From the NCBI GenBank assembly GCA_963762545.1, contig CAVXLC010000005.1, positions 1 to 64,000 on the forward strand: a stretch of DNA of 64,000 nt, given 5' to 3'. A program made the position numbers and the translations under genes. Of this stretch, positions 43,801 to 52,863 are shown piece by piece. The DNA comes from JABFSM01 sp963762545 (GTDB taxonomy: Bacteria; Gemmatimonadota; Gemmatimonadetes; Gemmatimonadales; GWC2-71-9). Every line of letters starts with the position of its first letter. Position 1 is the first letter of the stretch. A model generated the notes under the pieces. It was not told the origin of the DNA. It saw nothing but the letters and a program-made list of their open reading frames with translations, and made no database searches.

Positions 43801-46800
43801 ATGATCAGGTGGGCCACCACCCGTCCCGCCGTCATGTGGGCCTTCGGCGGCGCGCTGATCCTGGCGGGCGGCATCGCGTTCACCCGGCTGCCGCTGGCCA
43901 CCAAGACCAGCGTCGAGCTGCCCCGCCTCTCGGTGACCGCCAACTGGTACGGCGCCTCGGCCGAGCTGCTGGAGACGTTCGTGACCTCGCCGATCGAGTC
44001 CGCCATCCAGGGCGTTCGCGGGGTGAGCAAGGTCAGCAGCGTCTCGAACGGAGACCAGGGCAGCGCCAATATCACCGTCGAACTGGAGCCCACCGCCGAC
44101 GTACAGCTCACCCGGCTCGCGATTCACGAGCGGCTCCAGCTCCTCCGGGCGGACAGCCTGCTGCCCGATGGCGCCAGCGCGCCCACGGTGTCCAACTACG
44201 TTCCCGAGGAGCTCGACGAGCAGCCGCTGCTCCAGTACTCGCTGGCCGGCCCGTACACGCCCGGGACGCTCAGCAAGCTGGCCAGCGACCAGCTCAAGCC
44301 GCGGCTCACCTCCATCCCCGGCGTCGCCAGCATCACCTCGTTCGGAGTGGCCGAGCTCGGCGTGTCGGTGTCCTACGACGTCCAGCGGCTGCGGCAGCTC
44401 GACATTTCGCCGGCCCTCCTGTCGGCGGCGCTGGCGGGCGCCCGGATGGTGCAGGCGCTCGGGGAGGAGCACGACGGCGTCAGCGTCAAGAACGTCGTGC
44501 TGCGGGATCAGCCCCACGCCTACCAGGATCTGGAGGATCTGCCGGTGCGGGCGCCCAGCGGCCGGGTGTTCCGCCTGGGTGAGCTGGCCTCGGTCCGGCC
44601 CGACGAGGACACCCAGGGCCGGTTCTCGCGCCTCAACGGCGTGCCCGCGGTGGGTTTGGACATCACCCGGTTGCCGGGAGCCGACGCGATCCAGACCGCG
44701 GCCCGGGTGCGGGCGGCGGTGGCGGAGCTGACGCCCTATCTGCCCCAGGGTGTTACCATGCGGCTCGAGTCCGATGAAAGCGTGGAGCTCACGAAGCAGC
44801 TCCACGACCTGGTGATCCGCGGCGCCATCGCCTTTCTCGCGGTGACCATCGTGCTGCTCATCGGCATGCGGCGGATCCGGCCGGTGATGCTGGTGATGGG
44901 GAGCGCCGCGATCGCGATCGCGGGGACCGCGCTGGGCCTCTACCTGCTCGACATTCCGGCCAATCTCCTCACGCTCGCCGGGCTGGGGATGGGCATCGGC
45001 ATCCTGGTGCAGGACGGCGTGGTGGTGGTGGACCGGCTCCGCCGGGTGCCCAACACGCCGGAAGCCCGCGCCGCCGCCGGCAGCCGGATCTCCCGGGCGG
45101 TGGTGGGGTCGACCCTGACCACGATCGTCGTGCTGTTCCCCTTCCTCTATCTCCAGGGCAATGCCCGCGCGGCGTTCGTTCCGTTTGCCGCGGCGTTCGC
45201 GCTGGGGCTGCTCTGGTCGGTGTTCTCCTCGGTCATCATGATTCCCGCCGTCGGGGTCGGGGGCGGGGCCAAGCAGGCCTGGCCCCGGCTGGAGCGCGTC
45301 TACCTGGCCACGCTCGCCCCGCTGCTGCGCTGGCGCCGGGTCACCATCACGCTGGTGGTGGCGGTGCTCGGCCTGTTGGGATGGGGGTTCGTCAAGCGGG
45401 TGCCCAAGTCCTCGTTCGGCAACTGGTACGGTCAGCGCACCGCGCTCTCGGTGATCGTGACCTTTCCCCGCGGCTCCGACCCGGAGAGCCTGGATCGGAG
45501 CATGGCGGAGTTCGAGCGCATCGCGGTGGGCCGCGAGGGTGTCGAGAAGGTCGAGGCCCGGGGGTTCGGGTCCAACGCGCGGGTGGAAGTGACCTTCACC
45601 AAGGACGCGGCGTTCACGGCGCTGCCGCTCCAGATGCAGGAGGAGATGACCGAGCGAGCGGTCCTGGTGGGCGGCGCGTCGATCTCGGTCTACGGGCGGG
45701 GCCCCGGCTTCTACAACGGTGGCGGCAGCTCCTCGGTGGCGTTCCGGATCAAGCTCCTGGGCTACTCCTTCGGTGGGGTGGAGCGGCTCGCCATGGACCT
45801 GAAGCAGCGGCTCGAAGGGATTTCGCGGGTCCGGAACGTCAACATCAACGCCGCAAGCTTCTGGGGCGCCGAGCGGGCGGTGAGCGTGATCCTGACCCCC
45901 GACCGCGAGGCCCTGGCCCGGGTCGGTCTCACCTCCCGCGACTTCGCCGCCGCGATCGCCCGGGAAATCCGTGGCGCGGTCGGGGGCCAGCGGCTGGAAT
46001 TCGACGGAGAGGACATCCTGGTGTCGCTCAAGGCCACCGGCTCGCGGGAGCGCTCCCTCGACGAGCTGCGGAGCGCCCTGGTGCCCAACCCCACCGGATC
46101 TCCGGTGCGCATCGGCGACCTGGCCCAGGTGAGCGAGCGCGAAGGCCTCGGCACCATCCAGCGGGAAGACCAGCAGTATCTGCGGGTCGTCGCCTACGAT
46201 TTCCGGGGGCCGGCCAAGCTGGCCAACCGCACCCACGAAGCCTTCATGAAGTCGATCTCGCCGCCGCCCGGCTATACGGTGAGCGACCAGCAATTCAGCT
46301 GGGAAGAGGACGAGAGCACCAAGGGACTCTGGCTGGTGTTCGCGGCGGGGGTGACGCTGGTGATCCTGGCGGTGGCCATCGTCTTCAACTCGGTCTGGGC
46401 CACGTCGATGGTGTTCCTCTCGCTGCCGCTCTGCCTGGCGGGCGTGGCGGGGGTCTTCTGGGCCACCGGGACTTCGTTCAGCCGCGAAGCCGCCGTCGGC
46501 GTCATTCTGGTGGTCGGGCTCGCGGTGCACCAGGCGATTCTGCTGGTGGATGCGGCGCTGGAGAAACGACGGGAGAGCGGGAGGACGGGAGGACGGGAAG
46601 ATCTTCCCGTCATCCCGTCGTCCCGTGGTCCCGCCGGTCTCTCCATCGACGACGTCCTCTCCGCGGCCTCCGACCGCGCCGGCATGATCATCCTGGTGAC
46701 CCTGACGACCCTGGCCAGCCTCATTCCGCTGGCGGTGGGCGCCGCGAGCGACAGCCTGTTCAGCTCGATCGCGCTGGCCACGGCCGGGGGCACGGTGGCC

Positions 46801-46890
46801 GGCACGCTGGGGGCCCTGTGGATCGTGCCGGCCTATCTGGTGGGGCGCCGGGCGAAGGTCCCCAAAGCGGCCCCGCAACCGCACCTGTAA
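43801..46890 (+). CDS. RND efflux permease 2
   Basis: This is 1029 residues; GGGAG precedes the ATG. RND layout with TPRPAVMWAFGGALILAGG at the N-terminus, TM4 motif GMGIGILVQDGVVVVDRL (Gln replaces the first Asp, the second Asp is kept), and C-terminal helices. About 20 residues between LLVDAALEKRR and LSIDDVLSAASDRAGM are an insertion encoded by an inverted octamer repeat. It differs clearly from RND 1, so the two may form a mixed trimer as in MdtBC. Confidence 0.9.
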   Translation: MIRWATTRPAVMWAFGGALILAGGIAFTRLPLATKTSVELPRLSVTANWYGASAELLETFVTSPIESAIQGVRGVSKVSSVSNGDQGSANITVELEPTADVQLTRLAIHERLQLLRADSLLPDGASAPTVSNYVPEELDEQPLLQYSLAGPYTPGTLSKLASDQLKPRLTSIPGVASITSFGVAELGVSVSYDVQRLRQLDISPALLSAALAGARMVQALGEEHDGVSVKNVVLRDQPHAYQDLEDLPVRAPSGRVFRLGELASVRPDEDTQGRFSRLNGVPAVGLDITRLPGADAIQTAARVRAAVAELTPYLPQGVTMRLESDESVELTKQLHDLVIRGAIAFLAVTIVLLIGMRRIRPVMLVMGSAAIAIAGTALGLYLLDIPANLLTLAGLGMGIGILVQDGVVVVDRLRRVPNTPEARAAAGSRISRAVVGSTLTTIVVLFPFLYLQGNARAAFVPFAAAFALGLLWSVFSSVIMIPAVGVGGGAKQAWPRLERVYLATLAPLLRWRRVTITLVVAVLGLLGWGFVKRVPKSSFGNWYGQRTALSVIVTFPRGSDPESLDRSMAEFERIAVGREGVEKVEARGFGSNARVEVTFTKDAAFTALPLQMQEEMTERAVLVGGASISVYGRGPGFYNGGGSSSVAFRIKLLGYSFGGVERLAMDLKQRLEGISRVRNVNINAASFWGAERAVSVILTPDREALARVGLTSRDFAAAIAREIRGAVGGQRLEFDGEDILVSLKATGSRERSLDELRSALVPNPTGSPVRIGDLAQVSEREGLGTIQREDQQYLRVVAYDFRGPAKLANRTHEAFMKSISPPPGYTVSDQQFSWEEDESTKGLWLVFAAGVTLVILAVAIVFNSVWATSMVFLSLPLCLAGVAGVFWATGTSFSREAAVGVILVVGLAVHQAILLVDAALEKRRESGRTGGREDLPVIPSSRGPAGLSIDDVLSAASDRAGMIILVTLTTLASLIPLAVGAASDSLFSSIALATAGGTVAGTLGALWIVPAYLVGRRAKVPKAAPQPHL
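46568..46634. repeat. Inverted period-8 repeat element inside RND 2
   Basis: Units GGGAGAGC, GGGAGGAC, GGGAGGAC lead into the perfect 20-bp palindrome GACGGGAAGATCTTCCCGTC (46592-46611), followed by inverted units. It is read in the same phase as the copies in the polymerase gene (RTGGRED, then PVIPSS). Confidence 0.85.
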
Positions 46891-46928
46891 CTTCCGTCTT
46901 TCCAATGATTTAGGTGGCTCGACGGCGC

Positions 46929-46958
46929 TTGCTCGCGTGCGCCGCCCCCGGCTATATT
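46929..46958 (+). promoter_or_regulatory. Candidate gyrA promoter
   Basis: TTGCTC, 18-bp spacer, TATATT, about 40 bp before the ATG. Confidence 0.55.
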
Positions 46959-46998
46959 TGGCCCGGTTCCCCACGCCCTTCCCGGACTGATATCGCCC

Positions 46999-49491
46999 AT
47001 GACCGCGCCCAACTCGCGTGAACGGATTCTGCCCCGCCCCATCGAAGAGGAGATGAAGCAGAGCTTCATCAACTACTCGATGAGCGTGATCGTGTCGCGC
47101 GCGCTGCCCGATGCGCGCGACGGATTGAAGCCGGTACACCGGCGGATTCTCCACGCGATGAACGAGCTCGGCCTGGTGCCCGGCCGGCCCTACAAGAAAT
47201 CGGCAACGGTGGTAGGCGACGTGCTGGGCAAGTATCACCCCCACGGCGACGCCTCGGTCTACGACGCGCTGGTCCGCATGGTACAGGACTTCTCGCTCCG
47301 CTATCCGCTGGTGGACGGGCAGGGCAACTTCGGCTCGGTGGATGGCGACCCGGCGGCGGCGTACCGGTACACCGAGGCGCGGCTCACCCGCGTCGCGGTG
47401 GCGATGCTCGAGGACATCGACAAGGACACGGTCGCGTTCCAGCCCAACTTCGACGACCGGCTGGTGGAGCCGGCCGTGCTCCCGTCCAAGATTCCCAACC
47501 TGCTGGTCAACGGCTCCAGCGGCATCGCGGTCGGCATGGCCACCAACATTCCGCCCCACAATCTCCGCGAAGTGGCCAAGGCGATCGAGCTCCTGGTGGA
47601 CCGCCCCGAGGCCGACGTCGACGAGCTGCTGATCCACATCAAGGGGCCGGACTTCCCCACCGGCGGGTACATCTACGGCGTGGGGGGGCTCAAGGACGCG
47701 TATCGGACCGGGCGTGGCAAGGTGATCATGCGGGCGCGCGCGGTGGTGGAGGAAAAGCCCTCGTCGGGGCGCAGCGCGATCATCGTGACCGAGCTGCCCT
47801 ACCAGGTCAACAAGGCGACGCTGCACAAGGACATCGCGTCGCTGGTGAACGAGAAGCGGATCGAAGGGATCAGCGACGCACGGGACGAGTCGGACCGCGA
47901 CGGCATGCGGCTGGTCATCGAGCTCAAGCGCGATGCCATTCCGAGCGTGGTGCTCAACCAGCTCTACAAGCACACCGCCATGCAGTCCACCTTCGGCGTG
48001 ATCAACCTGGCCCTGGTGAAGGGCCAGCCCAGGGTCATGTCGCTGAAGGAGTTGCTCGAGCACTTCATCGAGCACCGCCATCAGATCATCATCCGCCGGA
48101 CCCAGTTCGACCTCACCGCCGCCGAGGCCCGCGAGCACATTCTCGACGGCCTCAAGATCGCGGTCGACAACCTCGACGAGGTGATCAAGATCATCCGCGG
48201 CTCGGCCGACAGCGACGAGGCCGACGGCCGGCTCCGCAAGCGGTTCGGCTTCTCCGAGAAGCAGAGCGAGGCCATTCTCAACATGCGGCTCGCGAAGCTC
48301 ACCGGGCTCGAGATCGACAAGCTCGACGCCGAGCTCAAGGAAGTCCGCGCCACGATCGGCCAGTTGCGGAGCATTCTCAAGAGCAAAGAGAAGCGGATGG
48401 GCATCCTCAAGGCCGAGATGGCGGAGGTGGCCAAGGACTACGGGGACGAGCGCCGCACCGAGATCATTCCCGACCAGGACGATTTCTCGGTGGAGGACCT
48501 GATCGCCGAGGAGGACATGGTGATCACCATCTCCCACTCGGGCTACATCAAGCGGATCCCGGTCTCCACCTACCGCAAGCAGCGGCGCGGCGGGCGCGGC
48601 CTCACCGGCGCCACCGCCAAGGAAGACGACTGGATCGAGCATCTGTTCATCGCCTCGACCCACGACTACGTGATGTTCTTCAGCGACAAGGGCCAGGTCT
48701 ACTGGCTCAAGGTCCACGAAATTCCCCAGGGCGGGCGCGCGGCGCGCGGCAAGCCGGTGATCCAGTGCATCGCCATCCGGCCCGACGAGCGGATCGCCGC
48801 GCTGGTGCCGGTCAAGCAGTTCGTGGATACCAAGTGGCTGCTCTTCGCCACCCGGAACGGCACGGTGAAGAAGACGGTGCTGTCGGCCTACGGCAACGTG
48901 CGCGCCAACGGCATCAACGCGATCAACATCGAGGACGGCGACGAGTTGATCGACGTCCAGATCACCGACGGCAACAACGACATCGTGCTGGCCACCCGGC
49001 TCGGCATGAGCATCCGGTTCCACGAGAGCGACGCCCGCGAGATGGGCCGCGCCACCACCGGGGTCAAGGGCATCGAGCTGGACAAGGACGATGCGGTGAT
49101 CGGCATGGTCGTGATCCAGCGGGAGTCCACCCTCCTGGTGGTGGCCGAGAACGGCTTCGGCAAGCGGTCGGAGCTGTCGGATTACCGGGTCCAGAAGCGG
49201 GGCGGCAAGGGGATCATCACCCTGCACAGCACCGAGAAGACCGGCGCGCTGGTGGCGCTCAAGGAGGTCCTGCCGGACGACGAGCTGATGATGATCACCC
49301 GGAAGGGGATCATCATCCGGGTACCGGTGGAGGGCATCCGGGTCATCGGACGCAATACCCAGGGCGTTCGCGTGATGCACCTGGACGAAGGGGACGTGCT
49401 GGTGGATGTGGCCCGCGTGGTCAAGGAGGACGAGGGCGAGGCCGACGATTCCCCCGAAGAAGAAGTTCCCGCTCCCGGCGCCCCCGAATAA
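46999..49491 (+). CDS. gyrA: DNA gyrase subunit A
   Basis: This is 830 residues. The breakage-reunion domain has catalytic Tyr124 (AAAYRYTEARL), YHPHGDASVYDALVRM at the quinolone-binding region, and coiled-coil LNMRLAKLTGLE. The C-terminal beta-pinwheel includes the GyrA box (QRRGGRG near 530), which separates gyrase from topoisomerase IV. The enzyme introduces negative supercoils with GyrB, which is not in this window. The residue matching E. coli Ser83 is Ala85. The stop overlaps the next start (TAATG), so several downstream genes may be co-transcribed. Confidence 0.97.
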   Translation: MTAPNSRERILPRPIEEEMKQSFINYSMSVIVSRALPDARDGLKPVHRRILHAMNELGLVPGRPYKKSATVVGDVLGKYHPHGDASVYDALVRMVQDFSLRYPLVDGQGNFGSVDGDPAAAYRYTEARLTRVAVAMLEDIDKDTVAFQPNFDDRLVEPAVLPSKIPNLLVNGSSGIAVGMATNIPPHNLREVAKAIELLVDRPEADVDELLIHIKGPDFPTGGYIYGVGGLKDAYRTGRGKVIMRARAVVEEKPSSGRSAIIVTELPYQVNKATLHKDIASLVNEKRIEGISDARDESDRDGMRLVIELKRDAIPSVVLNQLYKHTAMQSTFGVINLALVKGQPRVMSLKELLEHFIEHRHQIIIRRTQFDLTAAEAREHILDGLKIAVDNLDEVIKIIRGSADSDEADGRLRKRFGFSEKQSEAILNMRLAKLTGLEIDKLDAELKEVRATIGQLRSILKSKEKRMGILKAEMAEVAKDYGDERRTEIIPDQDDFSVEDLIAEEDMVITISHSGYIKRIPVSTYRKQRRGGRGLTGATAKEDDWIEHLFIASTHDYVMFFSDKGQVYWLKVHEIPQGGRAARGKPVIQCIAIRPDERIAALVPVKQFVDTKWLLFATRNGTVKKTVLSAYGNVRANGINAINIEDGDELIDVQITDGNNDIVLATRLGMSIRFHESDAREMGRATTGVKGIELDKDDAVIGMVVIQRESTLLVVAENGFGKRSELSDYRVQKRGGKGIITLHSTEKTGALVALKEVLPDDELMMITRKGIIIRVPVEGIRVIGRNTQGVRVMHLDEGDVLVDVARVVKEDEGEADDSPEEEVPAPGAPE

Positions 49492-50450
49492 TGCCGGCGG
49501 GTGGGGGGACGCCCGACGAGGCGGGCCTCCGCGCCGCCGCCGCCGCCCTGTCCGGGGTCGCGATGCGCACCCCGATGGTTCTCGCGGCCGGGCTCTCCGG
49601 CCGGCTCGGCGTTCCGGTCTGGCTCAAGTGCGAGCAGTGGCAGCCGATCGGCGCGTTCAAGGTGCGGGGTGCCTGGACCGCCGTCACGCGGATGCCGGCC
49701 GAGCGGGTGGCTCGCGGCGTGATCGCCCACTCCAGCGGAAATCACGGTCGCGCCGTGGCGTGGGTGGCCCGGCGGCTCGGCCTCCGCGCCGTCATCGTGA
49801 TGAACGACAACGCCCCTCCCATCAAAGTGGACGCGGTCCGCGCGGAAGGCGCCGAGGTGGTGCTGGTGGACCGGTATGTCCGGCAGCAGACGGCCGAGGA
49901 GCTGGCCGTGCGCGAGGGGCTGGCCATGGTGCCGCCCTTCGAGCACGAGGACGTGATCCTGGGTCAGGCCACCTGCGCCCTCGAGATGCTGGACGACCAG
50001 CCCGACCTCTCGGCGATCCTGGTGCCGGTCGGTGGGGGCGGGCTTCTTGCAGGATCCTGCCTGGCCGCGGCGGCGCTGGGTCGTCCGGTGGAGCTGATCG
50101 GGACGGAACCCGAGGGAGCCGCCAAGCTCACGGCGGCGCTGGCGGCGGGAAGGCCCACCGCCCTGGCCGGGACCCAGAGCATCGCCGACGGGCTCCTCCC
50201 GGTGTCGCTGGGCCGCCTGCCCTGGGGGCACATCGGGCAACGGGTGCGGCGCGCGATCCGTATCTCCGAAGAGGCCATCGCGGCCTCGGTGCGATATCTC
50301 TTCCGGGATATGGGTCTCAAGGTCGAACCCTCCGGCGCGGTTTCCGTGGCGGCGCTGCTCGACGGGCAGTTCCGGCCTCCCGGACCAGTGGGGGCCATCC
50401 TGAGCGGAGGAAACGTGGACCCCGACCTCTTCGCGCGCCTCATCGCTTGA
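49491..50450 (+). CDS. PLP-dependent serine/threonine dehydratase
   Basis: This is 319 residues. The fold II PLP enzyme signature is PIGAFKVRGAW with the PLP lysine; SSGNHGRAVAW binds the PLP phosphate side, and PVGGGGLLAG is the glycine loop. It resembles catabolic threonine/serine dehydratases (TdcB-like) or serine racemases; there is no ACT regulatory domain. It is translationally coupled to gyrA. Confidence 0.88.
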   Translation: MPAGGGTPDEAGLRAAAAALSGVAMRTPMVLAAGLSGRLGVPVWLKCEQWQPIGAFKVRGAWTAVTRMPAERVARGVIAHSSGNHGRAVAWVARRLGLRAVIVMNDNAPPIKVDAVRAEGAEVVLVDRYVRQQTAEELAVREGLAMVPPFEHEDVILGQATCALEMLDDQPDLSAILVPVGGGGLLAGSCLAAAALGRPVELIGTEPEGAAKLTAALAAGRPTALAGTQSIADGLLPVSLGRLPWGHIGQRVRRAIRISEEAIAASVRYLFRDMGLKVEPSGAVSVAALLDGQFRPPGPVGAILSGGNVDPDLFARLIA

Positions 50451-50452
50451 CA

Positions 50453-51844
50453 ATGACCAGTCTGGTTCCGCACGTGCTCGTCGTGGACGGCGACCAGACC
50501 TTCGCCCGGACGGTCTGCCGGCTCCTGACCGAGAACGGCTACGACGCCAGCACCCTCTCCAGCGGCTCGGCCCTCACCGAATACCTGCTGACCCAGCCGG
50601 TGGATCTGCTGCTGCTGGACCTGTCCCTGCCGGGCCGGGACGGATTCTCCATTCTCGAATCGATCCGTCGCGACCAGGCCTACCGCAATCTGCCGGTGCT
50701 CGCGCTCTCCGCCGCGGCGAGCCAGGCGGCCGACGCGACGGCGTCGGGAGCCTCCGAGCTGATCGCCAAACCGGTGCAGGTTCGCGACCTCCTCACCAAG
50801 ATCCGGGCCCATCTGCGGGCGGGCCGCGACCTCAACCGCTCGCGGGCCGAGGCGCGGTCGCAGGCGGCCCTGGTGGAGCTGCTGCGGGAGATCACCTCGG
50901 ACCTGCCGCCCCGCGAGCTGTACCAGGTGCTGGTGCGCCAGGTGGCCGCCGCCCTCCGGATTCCCCGTTGCTCGATCCTGTTCGGCAAGCCCGGTGCGGA
51001 ACGGGTGACGGTCGCCGCGGCGTCCGAGAATCCCATGCTCAGCGACCTCTCGGTGGACGTCCGCCGCTATCCCGAAATTCAGAAGGCGCTCACCACCGGC
51101 GAGGTGGTCCTGGTCCGCGACGCGCCGACCGATCCACTCTACCGCGGCATGACCGACATCGAGACGCGCTCGACGATGGTGCTCCCCTTCTCGCTCGGGG
51201 GCGAGCGGGCCGGCGTGTTCTTCCTCCGCACCGGCCCCGGCGACCCGCCCCTGGGAGACACCGATCTGCGCTTTGCGGCCCGGGTGGTGAACTCCGCGGC
51301 GTCGGCGATCGAGAAGGCCAGGGAGCGGGAAGAGTCCGGCCGCGACGAGCACCTGCGCCAGGACGGCGACACCGATCCCCTCACCGGGTTCCTCACCCAC
51401 GCGGCGCTGGACCGGCGGCTCGCCGATGAGCTCGAGCGGGCCAGGGGGACCGGCACCTCGATCAGCTGTCTCCTGATCCATGTGGGAGACCTCAAGCGGC
51501 GCGCGGGTGCCCGCACCGGCGACCGCGTGCTGGCGCAATTCGCCGCGCTGCTGGGGCGGGAGCGGCGCGCCGTCGACGTGGTCGCGCGCCACGGGGACGA
51601 GGGCTTCGCGATGCTGCTCCCCAACACCGGCGTCGCCGCGGCGCGGCTCTTCGCGGAACGGATTCTCGCGCAGGCCGGCCGCACCGCGTTCGGGGAACCG
51701 GACCACCCGGAAGCGGTGATGGTGAGCCTGGGGCTTGCCACCTTCCCCGGCGAGCGGATCACCGAGGACGATTCGCTCCTCGAACGGGCCCGACACCACC
51801 TTCAGCGCGCCAGATCCGACGGCGGCGGCACCTACCGAGATTGA
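50453..51844 (+). CDS. Response regulator: REC-GAF-degenerate GGDEF
   Basis: This is 463 residues. The receiver domain (about 6-125) has acidic VDGDQ, phospho-acceptor Asp in LLLLDLSLPGRDGF, Ser in ALSAAAS and Lys in IAKPVQ. A GAF domain follows (about 145-285), then a GGDEF-fold (about 300-455; DTDPLTGFLTHAALDRRL). The active-site motif reads RHGDEGF (381-385 GDEGF) instead of RxGGDEF, so diguanylate cyclase activity is doubtful. It starts 2 bp after the dehydratase stop. Confidence 0.85.
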   Translation: MTSLVPHVLVVDGDQTFARTVCRLLTENGYDASTLSSGSALTEYLLTQPVDLLLLDLSLPGRDGFSILESIRRDQAYRNLPVLALSAAASQAADATASGASELIAKPVQVRDLLTKIRAHLRAGRDLNRSRAEARSQAALVELLREITSDLPPRELYQVLVRQVAAALRIPRCSILFGKPGAERVTVAAASENPMLSDLSVDVRRYPEIQKALTTGEVVLVRDAPTDPLYRGMTDIETRSTMVLPFSLGGERAGVFFLRTGPGDPPLGDTDLRFAARVVNSAASAIEKAREREESGRDEHLRQDGDTDPLTGFLTHAALDRRLADELERARGTGTSISCLLIHVGDLKRRAGARTGDRVLAQFAALLGRERRAVDVVARHGDEGFAMLLPNTGVAAARLFAERILAQAGRTAFGEPDHPEAVMVSLGLATFPGERITEDDSLLERARHHLQRARSDGGGTYRD

Positions 51845-52863
51845 GCGCGCTTCGCTGCCCCCGCTGCGGCGCCACCTTCGATTCCCCGGCCCGCTTCTGC
51901 ACCAAGGACGGCTTCCCGCTGGTGCCGGGAGGCGCGCCGATGCCGACCACGCCCCGGACCTTCGGACTGCACCGCACCGGGGAGGTGCGGCCGCCGCCCG
52001 CCCGGCGGGGCGATCCGGCGTCGGGGCTCTCGGGCCGGGTGATGGACGGACGCTACCAGATGGAGATGCGGGTGGGTGAAGGGGGCATGGCGTACGTCTA
52101 CCGCGCCAAGGACCGGGAGACCGGCCGCACGGTCGCGGTCAAGGTGCTGATGTCCCGGCTCACCGGCGATCAGGAGGCGGTGGCCAGGCTCAGGCGGGAG
52201 GCCCAGGTCGCGATGCGGCTCGATCATCCCAACGTGTGCGGAATCCTGGCCTGGGGTGAGGCGGGCGGCATGCCGTACCTGGTCATGCCGTTCCTCGACG
52301 GGGAGACGCTCTCCCGGAGGGAAACCCGCCACGGCCCCATGCCGGCACCGCTCGCGGTGCCGTTCCTCCGCCAGCTCTGCCGGGGTCTGCATCACGCCCA
52401 TACGGCCGGCATCCTGCACCGGGACCTGAAGCCCGAGAATGTCATGCTGGTCGCCGAGGAATCGGGCGCCGAACACGCGGTGGTGATGGACTTCGGGCTG
52501 GCCAAGGAGAGCGTGGCGGGGCCCGAGGTGATGAAGCTCACCGCGACGGGTATCGTGCTCGGCACGCCGGAGTTCATGAGCCCCGAGCAGATCCGGGGCA
52601 AGCCGCTGGATGCGCGGAGCGACATCTTCGCCCTGGGCGTGCTGGGGTTCGAGCTCCTGACCGGCCGGCTGCCGTTCGAGGGCAACACCGGGCAGGAGAC
52701 CATGCTGGCCCATTTGACCGGACAACCGATGCGGCTCCGGCAGGTCAATCCGGCGCTGTCGGAGGCGCTGGAGCGGGTGATCGCCCGGAGCATCGCGCAC
52801 CGGCCCGACGAGCGGTTTCCTTCCATGCAGGACTTCGAGGACGCGCTCGAGGCCACCGCATGA
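51841..52863 (+). CDS. Serine/threonine protein kinase with N-terminal zinc ribbon
   Basis: This is 340 residues from a TTG overlapping the previous stop by 4 nt. A small zinc ribbon (CPRCGATFDSPARFCTKDG, 6-24) precedes a Hanks-type kinase: GEGGMAYVYRA, VAVKVL, HRDLKPENVML, DFGLAKE, GTPEFMSPEQ, with all catalytic residues present. There is no membrane helix or sensor domain, so it is cytoplasmic. The coupled receiver protein upstream is a possible partner. Confidence 0.9.
   Translation: MSALRCPRCGATFDSPARFCTKDGFPLVPGGAPMPTTPRTFGLHRTGEVRPPPARRGDPASGLSGRVMDGRYQMEMRVGEGGMAYVYRAKDRETGRTVAVKVLMSRLTGDQEAVARLRREAQVAMRLDHPNVCGILAWGEAGGMPYLVMPFLDGETLSRRETRHGPMPAPLAVPFLRQLCRGLHHAHTAGILHRDLKPENVMLVAEESGAEHAVVMDFGLAKESVAGPEVMKLTATGIVLGTPEFMSPEQIRGKPLDARSDIFALGVLGFELLTGRLPFEGNTGQETMLAHLTGQPMRLRQVNPALSEALERVIARSIAHRPDERFPSMQDFEDALEATA

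Noticed and set aside
40155..44111. A 1318-residue minus-strand open frame opposite the efflux genes
   Set aside because: It lies wholly opposite well-supported MFP and RND genes and has a low-complexity His/Arg/Asp composition.
43540..49380. A 1946-residue minus-strand open frame across the RND and gyrA genes
   Set aside because: It is a GC-rich shadow: composition is Arg/Gly/His/Asp-rich, no family motifs, while the plus-strand frames carry clear RND and GyrA proteins.
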